A stretch of 64,000 nucleotides of DNA from Stutzerimonas stutzeri (GTDB lineage: Bacteria > Pseudomonadota > Gammaproteobacteria > Pseudomonadales > Pseudomonadaceae): positions 4,154,001-4,218,000 of the forward strand of contig NZ_CP073105.1 in NCBI RefSeq assembly GCF_018138085.1. Direction: 5' to 3'. The notes below the pieces were generated by a model. That model was given only the letters and a program-made list of their open reading frames with translations, had not been told where the DNA came from and made no database searches. The first letter of the stretch is position 1; each line of letters opens with the position of its first letter. Shown piece by piece: positions 8,627 through 21,915 of this stretch. The translations under genes were made by a program, and so were the position numbers.

Positions 8627-9967
8627 ATGACCCGCAAGCTCTATATCGAAACCCATGGCTGCCAGATGAACGAGTACGACAGCTCGCGCATGGTGGACCT
8701 GTTGGGCGAGCAACAGCCTCTCGAGATCACCTCCAACCCGGCGGAAGCCGACGTGATCCTGCTCAACACCTGCTCGATTCGTGAAAAAGCGCAGGAGAAG
8801 GTGTTTTCGCAACTGGGACGCTGGCGTGAGCTGAAGCTGGACAACCCGCAGATGGTGATCGGCGTCGGCGGTTGCGTGGCGAGCCAAGAAGGCGCGGCGA
8901 TCCGCGACCGGGCCCCCTACGTCGATGTGGTATTCGGCCCGCAGACCCTGCACCGGCTGCCGGAAATGATCGACGCGGCGCGCACCACGAAAAAGCCGCA
9001 GGTCGACATTTCCTTCCCCGAGATCGAGAAGTTCGACCGCCTGCCCGAGCCGCGCGTCGACGGCCCGACGGCCTTCGTTTCGGTCATGGAAGGTTGCAGC
9101 AAGTACTGCACCTTCTGCGTCGTGCCCTACACCCGCGGTGAAGAGGTCAGCCGGCCGTTCGACGACGTACTCGCCGAGGTCATCCATCTGGCTGAAAACG
9201 GCGTGCGGGAAGTCACGCTGCTCGGCCAGAACGTCAACGGCTATCGCGGCGCCACCCATGACGGGCGCACTGCCGATCTGGCAGAACTGATCCGCGTGGT
9301 GGCGGCAGTCGACGGCATCGACCGCATCCGCTACACCACCAGCCACCCGCTGGAATTTTCCGACGCGCTGATCCAGGCCCATGCCGAAGTGCCGGAACTG
9401 GTGAAGTACCTCCACCTGCCGGTACAGGCAGGCTCCGATCGCATACTGGCGGCGATGAAGCGCAACCACACAGCGCTGGAGTACAAGTCGCGCATCCGCA
9501 AGCTGAAAGCCGCGGTGCCGGATATTCTGATCAGCTCGGACTTCATTGTCGGCTTCCCCGGGGAAACCGAGAAAGACTTCGAACAGACCATGAAGCTGAT
9601 CGAGGACGTTGGTTTCGACTTCTCCTACTCCTTCGTCTATAGCGCACGCCCCGGCACGCCGGCGGCGGATCTGGTCGACGAGACACCCGACGAGGTCAAG
9701 AAGCAGCGTCTGGCAATCCTGCAGCAACGCATCAACCAGCAGGGTTTCGAGAACAGCCGACGGATGGCAGGCACCGTGCAGCGCATCCTCGTCACCGACT
9801 ACTCTAAGAAAGACCCAGGCATGCTTCAGGGACGCACCGAGCACAACCGGATCGTCAACTTCCGTTGCGACAATCCCCGGCTGATCGGACAGTTCGTCGA
9901 TGTGCATATCGACGACGCCCTGCCACACTCATTGCGCGGCTCGCTGATCGAGCAAGCGGCGAGCTGA
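8627..9967 (+). CDS. miaB: tRNA-2-methylthio-N6-isopentenyladenosine-37 methylthiotransferase
   Basis: MiaB is a radical-SAM enzyme that adds a methylthio group to i6A37 of tRNAs reading U-initial codons, stabilising codon-anticodon pairing. The 446-residue protein has the three domains in order: the UPF0004 domain with its cluster cysteines in [17 protein letters not shown] and GGCVASQ; the radical-SAM core with [15 protein letters not shown]; and a C-terminal TRAM domain. The ATG at 8627 is chosen because it begins the conserved [14 protein letters not shown] stretch; an earlier in-frame start at 8498 would extend into promoter sequence. The ybeZ-ybeY-ybeX-lnt genes follow in the same direction after a 143-base gap, as in related genomes. 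Confidence 0.96.
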   Translation: MTRKLYIETHGCQMNEYDSSRMVDLLGEQQPLEITSNPAEADVILLNTCSIREKAQEKVFSQLGRWRELKLDNPQMVIGVGGCVASQEGAAIRDRAPYVDVVFGPQTLHRLPEMIDAARTTKKPQVDISFPEIEKFDRLPEPRVDGPTAFVSVMEGCSKYCTFCVVPYTRGEEVSRPFDDVLAEVIHLAENGVREVTLLGQNVNGYRGATHDGRTADLAELIRVVAAVDGIDRIRYTTSHPLEFSDALIQAHAEVPELVKYLHLPVQAGSDRILAAMKRNHTALEYKSRIRKLKAAVPDILISSDFIVGFPGETEKDFEQTMKLIEDVGFDFSYSFVYSARPGTPAADLVDETPDEVKKQRLAILQQRINQQGFENSRRMAGTVQRILVTDYSKKDPGMLQGRTEHNRIVNFRCDNPRLIGQFVDVHIDDALPHSLRGSLIEQAAS

Positions 9968-9979
9968 GAGGGTCACGCT

Positions 9980-10010
9980 GCGGCTGACCACCGTGCAGAA
10001 CGTCAGCCGC
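9980..10010 (+). terminator. Hairpin downstream of miaB
   Basis: GCGGCTGAC at 9980-9988 and GTCAGCCGC at 10002-10010 form a perfect nine-base stem with a 13-base loop, 12 bases after the miaB stop. No run of T follows, so this may be a processing or Rho-type end rather than an intrinsic terminator. Confidence 0.4.
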
Positions 10011-10110
10011 GCGTCGCCATGGATTGCCAGGGCCTGCGCGCCGCTGCTTTTTTCGCCGTGCGGCGCTATTCTCATCGAATCTTATTGCAGAGCAGGTCAA
10101 TCAAAATCCC

Positions 10111-11118
10111 TTGAACGCCCCCATAGAACCTCATCGTTTCACCCTGGAACCCTTTGAAGCCAACCGCTTCGCCAACCTGTGCGGTCAATTCGACGAGCAT
10201 TTACGCCTGATCGAACAGCGCCTGGAGCTGGAAATCCGTAATCGTGGCAACCAGTTCGAACTGGTCGGCCCGAGCGACGTGACCAAGGCCGCCGAACACC
10301 TCCTTCGCCGCCTCTATCGCGAGACCAAGAGCACGGAGCTGTCGCCGGATACGGTGCACCTGTTCCTGCAGGAGTCCGCCATGGAGGAGCTGAACAATGC
10401 CTCCACCACGCCGAACGTCTCGCTGCGTACCCGCAAGGGCAATATCCGCCCGCGCGGCGCCAATCAGCAGCGTTACGTGCAGTCGATCCTCGACAACGAC
10501 ATCAACTTCGGCATCGGCCCGGCCGGTACCGGCAAGACTTACCTGGCCGTCGCCTGCGCCGTCGATGCACTGGAGCGCGAACAGATCCGTCGCATCCTGC
10601 TGGTGCGTCCGGCGGTGGAGGCCGGCGAAAAGCTCGGCTTCCTGCCGGGCGATCTGGCGCAGAAGATCGACCCCTACCTGCGCCCGCTCTATGACGCCCT
10701 CTACGAAATGCTCGGTTTCGAACACGTCGCGCGGCTGATCGAGAAGCAGGTGATCGAGATCGCACCGCTGGCCTACATGCGCGGACGAACTCTGAACAAC
10801 AGCTTCATCATCCTCGACGAGAGCCAGAACACCACGCTGGAACAGATGAAGATGTTCCTCACCCGCATCGGCTTCGGCTCCACGGCGGTGATCACCGGCG
10901 ACATCACCCAGGTCGACCTGCCGCGCGGTACCAAGAGCGGTCTGGCGCATGTGATCGAAGTGCTCAAGGACGTCAACGGCATCAGCTTCACCCATTTCAA
11001 GCCCAAGGACGTGGTGCGTCATCCGCTGGTGCAGCGCATCGTCGAAGCCTACGAGGCCTTCGAGGATCGAGCGCCCAACGCCGGCCATCGGAGCGCGCGG
11101 GACAGCCAAGGTGATTGA
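10111..11118 (+). CDS. ybeZ: PhoH family ATPase (YbeZ)
   Basis: YbeZ is a PhoH-like P-loop NTPase, 335 residues from the start used here. The Walker A motif [11 protein letters not shown] and Walker [12 protein letters not shown] are intact, with [18 protein letters not shown] following. The protein works with YbeY, encoded directly downstream, in rRNA processing and ribosome quality control; family members have been reported as RNA-dependent ATPases or helicases. The start is inferred as TTG at 10111, where [14 protein letters not shown] matches the N terminus I recall for Pseudomonas homologues; the ribosome site (GCAGGT, 13 bases away) is weak, and an in-frame start at 10024 is open. The gene overlaps ybeY by eight bases. 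Confidence 0.88.
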   Translation: MNAPIEPHRFTLEPFEANRFANLCGQFDEHLRLIEQRLELEIRNRGNQFELVGPSDVTKAAEHLLRRLYRETKSTELSPDTVHLFLQESAMEELNNASTTPNVSLRTRKGNIRPRGANQQRYVQSILDNDINFGIGPAGTGKTYLAVACAVDALEREQIRRILLVRPAVEAGEKLGFLPGDLAQKIDPYLRPLYDALYEMLGFEHVARLIEKQVIEIAPLAYMRGRTLNNSFIILDESQNTTLEQMKMFLTRIGFGSTAVITGDITQVDLPRGTKSGLAHVIEVLKDVNGISFTHFKPKDVVRHPLVQRIVEAYEAFEDRAPNAGHRSARDSQGD

Positions 11119-11563
11119 ACTCGACGTGCAATGCGCCAGCAGCGCCGCTGTGCCTGACGAAGCGGACCTTCGGCGCTGGTGCGAACTGGCGCTGCGCCAG
11201 CGCACCGCGGACTCCGAGCTAACCATCCGCCTGGTGGACGAGCGCGAAGGTCGCGAGCTCAATCGCACCTGGCGGCAGAAGGACTACGCCACCAACGTGC
11301 TGTCTTTTCCCGCCGACGTACCGGACGAATTGCTGGACATCCCGCTGCTGGGCGATCTGGTGATCTGCGTGCCGGTGGTCGAGCGCGAAGCGGCCGAACA
11401 AGGCAAGACGCTGTCGGCGCATTGGGCGCACCTGGTCATCCATGGCTGCCTGCACCTGCTGGGCTACGATCACATCGATGACGAGGAAGCCGAAGAAATG
11501 GAAAGCCTCGAGCGTCAACTGCTGGCAGAGCTGGGTCACCCCGACCCCTACGCCACCGAATAG
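11111..11563 (+). CDS. ybeY: Endoribonuclease YbeY (16S rRNA maturation)
   Basis: YbeY is a zinc-dependent endoribonuclease needed for 16S rRNA 3-prime end maturation and late-stage 70S quality control. The 150-residue protein carries the defining metal-binding signature [11 protein letters not shown] near residue 115, preceded by the conserved [17 protein letters not shown] stretch. The likely start is GTG at 11111, which overlaps the 3-prime end of ybeZ by eight bases and implies translational coupling; there is no strong ribosome site. ybeX follows after 38 bases. The order ybeZ-ybeY-ybeX-lnt is one of the more conserved gammaproteobacterial gene strings. Confidence 0.95.
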   Translation: MIELDVQCASSAAVPDEADLRRWCELALRQRTADSELTIRLVDEREGRELNRTWRQKDYATNVLSFPADVPDELLDIPLLGDLVICVPVVEREAAEQGKTLSAHWAHLVIHGCLHLLGYDHIDDEEAEEMESLERQLLAELGHPDPYATE

Positions 11564-11601
11564 CCCGAACGGGCAACTGCAAGGACCATTGAGTCAAAGA
11601 C

Positions 11602-12450
11602 ATGAGCGAAGACCGATCGAGCAACGGGCAGAAGTCCTGGTTTGGGAAAATCACCCAGGCTTTTGCCCAGGAGCCAAAAACCCGCGAGGAGCTGCTGGAA
11701 GTATTGCGCGGCGCCCACCAGAACAAATTGCTGGATAACGAAGCCCTGGCGATCGTCGAGGGCGCCATACAGGTAGCCGACCTGCAGGTACGTGACATCA
11801 TGGTGCCGCGCTCGCAAGTGATGAGCATCCGTGCCGATCAGTCGCCGAAGGAATTCTTGCCAGCGATCATCTCCGCGGCGCACTCACGCTATCCCGTGGT
11901 CGGCGACAGCCTCGACGAGGTGATCGGTGTATTGCTGGCCAAGGATCTGCTGCCCCTGATCCTGCAGGACGATCAGCAGGCATTCGACATCAAGGACCTG
12001 CTGCGGCCGGCCACCTTCGTCCCCGAATCCAAGCGCCTCAACGTGCTGCTACGCGAGTTCCGCGCGAACCACAGCCACATGGCGATCGTCATCGACGAAT
12101 ACGGCGGCGTGGCGGGCCTGGTGACCATCGAAGACGTCCTGGAGCAGATCGTCGGCGATATCGAAGACGAGCACGACATCGAGGAAGACAGCTACATCCG
12201 CCCGCTGCCCAGCGGCGATTTTCTGGTCAAGGCGCTGACACCGATCGACAGCTTCAACGAGTTCTTCGGCAGTGAATTTCCCGACGAAGAATTCGACACC
12301 GTGGCCGGGCTGGTCATGAGCACGTTCGGGCATCTGCCCAAGCGCAATGAAGTCACCGAAATCGATGGCTTCCGCGTCCGCGTGCTGAATGCCGACAGCC
12401 GCCGCGTGCATATGCTGCGCCTGACCCGCACGCGAACGGAAAACGGCTAG
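11602..12450 (+). CDS. ybeX: CBS-domain protein YbeX (CorC/HlyC family)
   Basis: A 282-residue soluble protein with paired CBS domains (first near DIMVPRSQVMSIRADQ, second near LLREFRANHSHMAIVIDEYGG) and a C-terminal CorC/HlyC transporter-associated domain (FLVKALTPIDSFNEFF to the end). It lacks the DUF21 membrane domain of larger family members, so it is not itself a channel. CorC was linked genetically to magnesium and cobalt efflux, and YbeX more recently to ribosome assembly; its position directly after ybeY supports the latter. The ATG at 11602 begins a conserved N terminus. The downstream lnt gene starts 95 bases later. Confidence 0.92.
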   Translation: MSEDRSSNGQKSWFGKITQAFAQEPKTREELLEVLRGAHQNKLLDNEALAIVEGAIQVADLQVRDIMVPRSQVMSIRADQSPKEFLPAIISAAHSRYPVVGDSLDEVIGVLLAKDLLPLILQDDQQAFDIKDLLRPATFVPESKRLNVLLREFRANHSHMAIVIDEYGGVAGLVTIEDVLEQIVGDIEDEHDIEEDSYIRPLPSGDFLVKALTPIDSFNEFFGSEFPDEEFDTVAGLVMSTFGHLPKRNEVTEIDGFRVRVLNADSRRVHMLRLTRTRTENG

Positions 12451-12545
12451 GCGCCCTGCCGGCGCTTCGAAACCTTCGGTAGACTCCTCCGCTCCGCATC
12501 CTCGCCGCCGGGCATCGAACGGCGGCGGCACTTCAAGGAAACCCC

Positions 12546-14057
12546 ATGCGCTGGATCACCCGCCCCGGCTGGCCGGGCAACCTGCTGGCGCTCGCCGCTG
12601 GCGCCCTGACCACCCTGTCGCTGGCACCCTTCGACATCTGGCCGCTGGCCCTGCTGTCGGCCGGACTGCTCTATCTCGGCCTGCGTGAGCTGGCGCCGAA
12701 ACAGGCGGCCGGTCGCGGCTGGTGCTATGGCTTCGGCCTGTTCGCCTCGGGCGTAAGCTGGGTCTACGTCAGCATTCACGATTTCGGTGCCGCACCGCCG
12801 CCGCTCGCCGGCGCGCTGACGCTGGGGTTCGTCGCCGGTCTGGCGTTGTTCTTCGCCCTGCTCGGCTGGCTATGGTCGCGCTGGCTGAGACCCGCCGGCG
12901 GGCCGCTGCTCGCCGCGCTGGTGTTCGCTGCATTGTGGCTCGCGATCGATGCGCTGCGCGGCTGGATCCTGACCGGATTTCCCTGGCTGTACGCCGGCTA
13001 CAGCCAGCTCGACGGTCCGCTGGCCGGACTGGCACCGGTGGGCGGGGTATGGCTGCTAACGTTCGCCATCGTGCTGAGTGCAGCCATGCTTGCCGAGCTG
13101 CCTCGCCTGCTCGCGGACAAACGCGCGTTGATCGGCGCACTGATGCTGCTGGTGGCGCTATGGGGCGGCGCGCTGGGAGTCGGCCAACACGCCTGGACGA
13201 CAGCCAAGGCCGAGCCGATCACGGTCGCGGCCATGCAGGGGAACGTGGCGCAGAGCATCAAGTGGGACCCGAAAAAGCTCGAGATGCAACTGTTGCTCTA
13301 TCGCGACATGACCTTCCGCAGCCGCCCCGTCGACCTCATCGTCTGGCCTGAAACCGCCGTGCCCATCCTCAAGGAGCACGCCGAAGGCTATTTGACGATG
13401 ATGGGCCGCTTCGCCCAGGATCGTCGCTCGGCGATGATCACCGGTGTGCCCGTGCGCCAGCCGAACGCCGAGGGCGAGTTGCGCTACTACAACGGCCTGA
13501 CGACAGCCGGCGATGCGCAAGGCACCTATCTGAAACAGAAGCTGGTGCCCTTCGGCGAGTACGTACCCTTGCAGGACCTGCTGCGCGGGCTGATCGCATT
13601 CTTCGACCTGCCGATGTCCGACTTCGCCCGGGGCGCACCGGAGCAACCGCTGTTGCAGGCGAAGGGATATCGTATCGCGCCGTTCATCTGTTATGAGGTG
13701 GTCTATCCCGAATTCGCCGCCAGCCTCGCGGCGCAGAGCGACATTCTGCTCACCGTCAGCAACGATGCCTGGTTCGGCCATTCCATCGGGCCGCTGCAAC
13801 ACCTGCAAATGGCCCAGACGCGCGCCCTGGAGGCCGGACGCTGGATGATCCGTGCGACCAATAACGGCGTCACCGTATTGATCGATCCGCAGGGGCGCAT
13901 CACCGAGCGAGTACCGGCGTTCGAAGAGCAGGTGCTCTACGGCGAAGTCACCCCCATGCAGGGTCTGACGCCGTATCTGCGTTGGCGCTCCTGGCCCCTG
14001 ATCGCAATATGTCTGGTGCTGCTCGGCTGGGGCGTGATCCGCCGCCGCTCGGCCTGA
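12546..14057 (+). CDS. lnt: Apolipoprotein N-acyltransferase
   Basis: Lnt transfers an acyl chain from phospholipid to the N-terminal cysteine of diacylated lipoproteins, the last step before Lol-dependent sorting. The 503-residue inner-membrane protein has about six N-terminal membrane helices (to roughly residue 210), a nitrilase-fold periplasmic domain, and a final helix (WPLIAICLVLLGWGVI). The catalytic triad can be assigned by comparison with E. coli: Glu269 in WPETAVP, Lys330 in YLKQKLVPFGEYVP and Cys382 in FICYEVVYPE. It acts on several lipoproteins in this window, such as LptE, RlpA and the MORN protein. The gene ends the miaB-side cluster; a weak inverted repeat at 14076-14095 separates it from the convergent YdcF gene. 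Confidence 0.96.
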   Translation: MRWITRPGWPGNLLALAAGALTTLSLAPFDIWPLALLSAGLLYLGLRELAPKQAAGRGWCYGFGLFASGVSWVYVSIHDFGAAPPPLAGALTLGFVAGLALFFALLGWLWSRWLRPAGGPLLAALVFAALWLAIDALRGWILTGFPWLYAGYSQLDGPLAGLAPVGGVWLLTFAIVLSAAMLAELPRLLADKRALIGALMLLVALWGGALGVGQHAWTTAKAEPITVAAMQGNVAQSIKWDPKKLEMQLLLYRDMTFRSRPVDLIVWPETAVPILKEHAEGYLTMMGRFAQDRRSAMITGVPVRQPNAEGELRYYNGLTTAGDAQGTYLKQKLVPFGEYVPLQDLLRGLIAFFDLPMSDFARGAPEQPLLQAKGYRIAPFICYEVVYPEFAASLAAQSDILLTVSNDAWFGHSIGPLQHLQMAQTRALEAGRWMIRATNNGVTVLIDPQGRITERVPAFEEQVLYGEVTPMQGLTPYLRWRSWPLIAICLVLLGWGVIRRRSA

Positions 14058-14087
14058 GCCCCGCCTGCCCGTCGACTGATCAACCGC

Positions 14088-18256
<4,169 letters not shown>

Positions 18257-18259
18257 TTC

Positions 18260-18282
18260 GCCTTGGCGCATCGCGCCAAGGC
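18260..18282 (+). terminator. Perfect 10-bp hairpin between leuS and lptE
   Basis: GCCTTGGCGC at 18260-18269 pairs exactly with GCGCCAAGGC at 18273-18282 across a three-base loop. No T run follows and lptE begins 18 bases later, so a partial terminator, RNase-processing or mRNA-stability element seems likelier than a full stop. Confidence 0.5.
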
Positions 18283-18300
18283 TGGCAAGGGGATAACAAG

Positions 18301-18906
18301 ATGATCAAACGCAATCTCGCGGTGGCCGGCCTGGCCCTGCTGTTGAGCGCCTGCGGTTTTCAGCTGCGCGGGACGGGTGAAACCAGTTTCGCCCTCGAGG
18401 AGATCAACCTGCAGGCACGCAACAGCTACGGCGACACGGCCAAGGATCTGGAAGAGCTCCTCAAGGACAACGGCGTACGCGTCTACCCGGGCGCACGCTA
18501 CACCCTGGATCTGGTCCGCGAACAGAATCGCCAGCGCACCGCCAGCTATACGACTGCGGCGCGTACCGCCGAATACGAACTTTCCAGCGTGCTCGACTAC
18601 CAGTTCCGTGGCCCGCAGGACACCGTACTGCTGGAAGACAGCGTCGAAGTGCGCAAGGTCTACGTGCATGACAGCAGCAACCTCATCGGCTCCGACCAGG
18701 AAGCCGAACAGCTGCGTCAGGAAATGCGCCGTGAGTTGCTGCAGCAGGTGAGCATGCGCATCCGCGGCATCACCCCCGCACAGCTCGACCAACTTCAGCA
18801 GACGGCTGAGGCCAGGAAGCGCGCCGAAGCCGAGGCCATCGAGGCGCAGATGCGCGAACAGAGCCAACGGCCGCTGCAATCCCCGATCGAACTGCCGATT
18901 CAGTAA
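18301..18906 (+). CDS. lptE: LPS-assembly lipoprotein LptE
   Basis: LptE is the outer-membrane lipoprotein that plugs the LptD barrel and helps insert lipopolysaccharide in the outer leaflet. The 201-residue precursor has a lipobox LLSAC with the acylated cysteine at residue 18, then GFQLRGTGE, the usual opening of mature LptE. The C terminus is long and helical, rich in Arg, Glu and Gln (RKRAEAEAIEAQMREQ). The ATG at 18301 has AAGGGG in the leader. It sits between leuS and holA in the normal order, flanked on each side by a perfect hairpin, which may set its mRNA level apart from its neighbours. Confidence 0.95.
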   Translation: MIKRNLAVAGLALLLSACGFQLRGTGETSFALEEINLQARNSYGDTAKDLEELLKDNGVRVYPGARYTLDLVREQNRQRTASYTTAARTAEYELSSVLDYQFRGPQDTVLLEDSVEVRKVYVHDSSNLIGSDQEAEQLRQEMRRELLQQVSMRIRGITPAQLDQLQQTAEARKRAEAEAIEAQMREQSQRPLQSPIELPIQ

Positions 18907-18910
18907 TGAA

Positions 18911-18937
18911 ACGGTAGCCACCGCCGGTGGCTACCGT
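18911..18937 (+). terminator. Perfect 12-bp hairpin between lptE and holA
   Basis: ACGGTAGCCACC at 18911-18922 pairs exactly with GGTGGCTACCGT at 18926-18937 across a three-base GCC loop. It fills the 42-base gap between lptE and holA. The following TTCCCGG is not a proper T tract, so termination would be partial. Confidence 0.5.
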
Positions 18938-18948
18938 TCCCGGAACTC

Positions 18949-19977
18949 ATGAAACTGCCCCCCGCCCAGCTTGCCAAGCACCTGCAAGGCGCTCTCGCGC
19001 CCGTATACGTGGTCAGCGGTGATGAGCACCTGCTCTGCCAGGAAGCCTGCGACGCTATCCGCGGAGCCTGCCGTCAGCAGGGTTTCAGTGAACGCCAGGT
19101 GCTGAACGTCGAGACCGGTTTCGACTGGGGGCAGCTCATCGAAGCGGGAGCGAGCCTCTCGTTGTTCGCCGAAAAACGCCTGCTGGAGTTGCGCATCCCC
19201 AATGGCAAACCCGGCGACAAGGGCGCCGCCGCACTGCTCGACTACCTTGCACGCCCGGCCGAAGACACCGTTTTGCTGATCAGCCTGCCCAAGCTCGACG
19301 GCAGCACCCAGAAGACTAAATGGGCCAAGGCGCTGATAGACGGCAAACCGGTGCAGTTCCTGCAGATCTGGCCAGTGGACGCGCAACAGTTGCCGCAGTG
19401 GATTCGTCAACGCCTGTCGCAGGCAGGGCTGGCCGCCGACCAGGAAGCCGTAGAACTGATCGCTGCGCGCGTCGAGGGCAACCTGCTCGCCGCCGCGCAG
19501 GAAATCGAAAAGCTCAAGCTGCTTGCCGATGGCGGTCAGGTCACGACCGAAACCGTGCAGGCCGCCGTCGCCGATAGTGCCCGTTACGACGTTTTCGGCC
19601 TGATCGACGCAGCGCTGCTTGGCCAGCCGGAGCACATTCTGCAAATGCTGGCCGGACTGCGCGGCGAAGGCGTCGAGGCACCGGTGATTCTCTGGGCCGT
19701 GGCGCGCGAGATTCGCCAGTTGGCCAACATCGCACAGCAGTACAGCCAGGGCGTGCCGCTCGATCGAGCCTTCAGCCAGGCCCGCCCGCCGGTCTGGGAC
19801 AAGCGCAAGCCGCTGGTCAGCAAGGCGCTGCAGCGCCACGACGTGGCGGGCTGGCAACGCCTGCTGATGGATGCGCAGCGCATTGACGAGCAGATCAAGG
19901 GGCAAGCCGAGGGTGACCCCTGGCTGGGCTTGACGGACCTTTGCCTGCAATTGAGCGGGCGCAGACTCAAGGTCTAG
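18949..19977 (+). CDS. holA: DNA polymerase III subunit delta
   Basis: HolA is the clamp-loader subunit that opens the beta sliding clamp. The 342-residue AAA+-fold protein begins KLPPAQLAKHLQGALAPVYV, followed by VSGDEHLLCQEACDAIR and FAEKRLLELRIP, the conserved beta-interacting region. The C-terminal collar domain includes DAALLGQPEHILQMLAGLRG and ends with DLCLQLSGRRLKV. No ATP-binding motif is expected in delta. The ATG is 11 bases after the hairpin following lptE. Length is normal. Confidence 0.95.
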   Translation: MKLPPAQLAKHLQGALAPVYVVSGDEHLLCQEACDAIRGACRQQGFSERQVLNVETGFDWGQLIEAGASLSLFAEKRLLELRIPNGKPGDKGAAALLDYLARPAEDTVLLISLPKLDGSTQKTKWAKALIDGKPVQFLQIWPVDAQQLPQWIRQRLSQAGLAADQEAVELIAARVEGNLLAAAQEIEKLKLLADGGQVTTETVQAAVADSARYDVFGLIDAALLGQPEHILQMLAGLRGEGVEAPVILWAVAREIRQLANIAQQYSQGVPLDRAFSQARPPVWDKRKPLVSKALQRHDVAGWQRLLMDAQRIDEQIKGQAEGDPWLGLTDLCLQLSGRRLKV

Positions 19978-20053
19978 CGCTCGGCCTGACGGGCGCACCG
20001 GATAACCACGCTGCAACACTCTCAGACGCGATAGCGGTCATCGCCAGGTCGGC

Positions 20054-20081
20054 TGGACAATTTTTGTACAAGCCTTATGAT
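20054..20081 (+). promoter_or_regulatory. Candidate sigma-70 promoter for arfA
   Basis: TGGACA at 20054-20059 (five of six matches) and TATGAT at 20076-20081 (five of six) are separated by 16 bases. The predicted transcript would begin about 30 bases before the arfA ATG. Confidence 0.6.
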
Positions 20082-20117
20082 GCCTCGGCCTGATCAGAGC
20101 AACCTGGAGGGAAGATC

Positions 20118-20276
20118 ATGAGCAAGCAACGAAAGCGGCCGAACAAGGCCAAGAGCCTGGTGGCGCAACCGCTATTTCGCAGTCGCCAGGAACAGCCGAA
20201 AAAAGGCAAAGGCAGCTACCGCCGCGAAGCCTCCCAGTCCACCAACTGGGAGGCTTCGGTCCTTCTGGCAGCTTGA
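20118..20276 (+). CDS. arfA: Alternative ribosome-rescue factor ArfA
   Basis: A 52-residue basic protein that opens MSKQRKRPNKAKSLVAQPLF and continues through QPKKGKGSYRREA to a short hydrophobic end (WEASVLLAA). This is the ArfA pattern: the KGKGSYRRE segment and a lysine-rich N terminus bind the empty mRNA channel of ribosomes stalled on nonstop mRNA and recruit RF2. An AACCTGGAGGGAAG ribosome site lies eight bases upstream. Codons 36 to 47 contain a perfect 14-bp inverted repeat (20225-20258), the hallmark by which arfA mRNA is cleaved or terminated inside its own coding region so that tmRNA normally tags and removes the truncated protein. I assign it from sequence pattern; it is short enough to escape many gene callers. 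Confidence 0.92.
   Translation: MSKQRKRPNKAKSLVAQPLFRSRQEQPKKGKGSYRREASQSTNWEASVLLAA
20225..20258 (+). promoter_or_regulatory. Regulatory hairpin inside the arfA coding sequence
   Basis: CGAAGCCTCCCAGT at 20225-20238 pairs perfectly with ACTGGGAGGCTTCG at 20245-20258 over a CCACCA loop. In E. coli the equivalent arfA hairpin is cut by RNase III, and in other species it terminates transcription. No T run follows here, which favours cleavage. Confidence 0.85.
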
Positions 20277-20336
20277 AAAGCCAAGCAAGGCAAAGCGTGA
20301 TAATGTCGTCCGTCGATGCCTTGCCGAGAGTGGTGC

Positions 20337-21632
20337 ATGCTTTACACCTTCGTTCCCGTTCTGCTGTTGCGTAGCCTGATTGCCGGTTCGGCGCTGTGCA
20401 TCGTGGTCGCCTGCGCCGCCGAGCCCAATGCACCGGTCACTGCCACGGCCACCGCTCAATTGCCGGCTACGCCCCAACCGCTTCCGGCACCGCCAGGCGA
20501 AGCCGAGCCGACAACGGTAAGCTTCGCCGAATGGCGCGAAACCTTCCGCAGGGAAGCCCTGCAAGCAGGCATACCGGCATCAGTGTTCGATCGCGCCTTC
20601 GCCGGCGTTACCCCCGACCCGAGCATCATCGTCGCCGACCGCAGCCAACCCGAATTCACCCGCCCCGTATGGCAATACCTGGAAGGCGCCCTGTCGCAGC
20701 AGCGAGTCGAGGGCGGCAAGCGCCTGCTGCGCCAACACCAGCAGACCCTGGATGGCATCGAAGCGCGCTACGGCGTCGGTCGGAACACTCTGGTAGCTAT
20801 CTGGGGGCTGGAGAGCAGCTTTGGGCAGATCATGGGCGACAAGGGCGTGATTCGTTCGCTCGCCACTCTCGCGCATGAAGGGCGGCGTCCCGACTTCGCC
20901 AAGAGCCAGCTGCTGGCGGCACTGCAGATCCTTGAGCACGGCGATGTCACCGCCGAGCAGTTGCGTGGCTCCTGGGCCGGCGCCATGGGGCAGACCCAGT
21001 TCATTCCCACCACCTACAACACCCACGCAGTGGATTTCGACGGCGATGGCCGGCGGGATATCTGGAACAGTTCGGCCGACGCGCTGGCCTCAGCCGCTCA
21101 CTACCTTCAAGCGTCGGGCTGGAAAGCCGGACAACCCTGGGGCTTCGAAGTCAGCCTGCCGGATGGCTTCGACTACGCACTGGCTGATAGCGTCATTCGC
21201 AAGCCGTTGTCCGAGTGGCGCCGCCTGGGTCTACGCGGCCTGCCCGCGACCATGGACGAAGCGAGCGCCAGCCTGTTGCTGCCCGCCGGCTACCGCGGGC
21301 CCGCCTTCCTGGTCCTCGACAACTTCAGGACCATTCTGCGCTACAACAACTCGTCATCGTACGGGCTGGCGATCGGCCTGCTTTCCGAGCGTTTCGACGG
21401 TGCCGGCCGGGTCCGGGCGAGCTGGCCGCAGGGCGAGCAGCCCCTGAGCCGCTCCGAGCGCGTCGAGCTGCAGGAGCGTCTGTCGAACCAGGGCTTCGAT
21501 CCGGGCGCCGCAGATGGCATCATCGGCGCCAACACCCGCAACGCCATCCGCAGCTTCCAACAGCAGCTCGGCTGGCCCGCCGATGGCCATCCAACGCAGG
21601 AATTGCTGGGCCGCTTGCGCGCAGAGCCATAG
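20337..21632 (+). CDS. Lytic murein transglycosylase lipoprotein (GH103, peptidoglycan-binding tail)
   Basis: A 431-residue GH103 (MltB-family) transglycosylase that cleaves the MurNAc-GlcNAc bond to make 1,6-anhydro ends. The catalytic glutamate lies in AIWGLESSFGQIMGDKG near residue 162, with GSWAGAMGQTQFIPTTY further on. The C-terminal ~65 residues (SRSERVELQERLSNQGFDPG onwards) are a peptidoglycan-binding domain. The N terminus, hydrophobic and ending VVACAAEPN, has a lipobox-like cysteine near residue 26, so it is probably an outer-membrane lipoprotein. The ATG at 20337 is preferred because GAGAG lies six bases upstream and a signal peptide follows. A second GH103 enzyme, MltB, is encoded at 26328-27353; this one differs in having the extra binding domain. 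Confidence 0.9.
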   Translation: MLYTFVPVLLLRSLIAGSALCIVVACAAEPNAPVTATATAQLPATPQPLPAPPGEAEPTTVSFAEWRETFRREALQAGIPASVFDRAFAGVTPDPSIIVADRSQPEFTRPVWQYLEGALSQQRVEGGKRLLRQHQQTLDGIEARYGVGRNTLVAIWGLESSFGQIMGDKGVIRSLATLAHEGRRPDFAKSQLLAALQILEHGDVTAEQLRGSWAGAMGQTQFIPTTYNTHAVDFDGDGRRDIWNSSADALASAAHYLQASGWKAGQPWGFEVSLPDGFDYALADSVIRKPLSEWRRLGLRGLPATMDEASASLLLPAGYRGPAFLVLDNFRTILRYNNSSSYGLAIGLLSERFDGAGRVRASWPQGEQPLSRSERVELQERLSNQGFDPGAADGIIGANTRNAIRSFQQQLGWPADGHPTQELLGRLRAEP

Positions 21633-21635
21633 CCG

Positions 21636-21664
21636 AGCAGCGCCGAACTAATCGGCCCTGCTCC
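21636..21664 (+). terminator. Hairpin after the GH103 lipoprotein gene
   Basis: GAGCAG at 21636-21641 and GCCGA at 21643-21647 pair with TCGGC at 21653-21657 and CTGCTC at 21659-21664, an 11-bp stem with one mismatch. It begins four bases after the stop. There is no T run. Confidence 0.45.
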
Positions 21665-21915
21665 GCCCCGAGCCGCTCTCTCCAAGAACAGGTCACGCTC
21701 GCCCTCGCCGGCAGTGTCGCTGGCGCACGTGAGGCGCCAATTGGTTCGGCCGCGTGAAACCCAAGCATCACTCCCTGCACAGCGCCTGCCGCAGCAGCCT
21801 GGGCAACCGACTGACGCCTCGCCAGACGGACCGTGCAGTCAGTGCCTGTGATAAACTGCCCGGCGGCCACAAAACTGCCTCGTCCCCGGAGCCTCTAGCG
21901 GAGCCCAGAAAGCCG

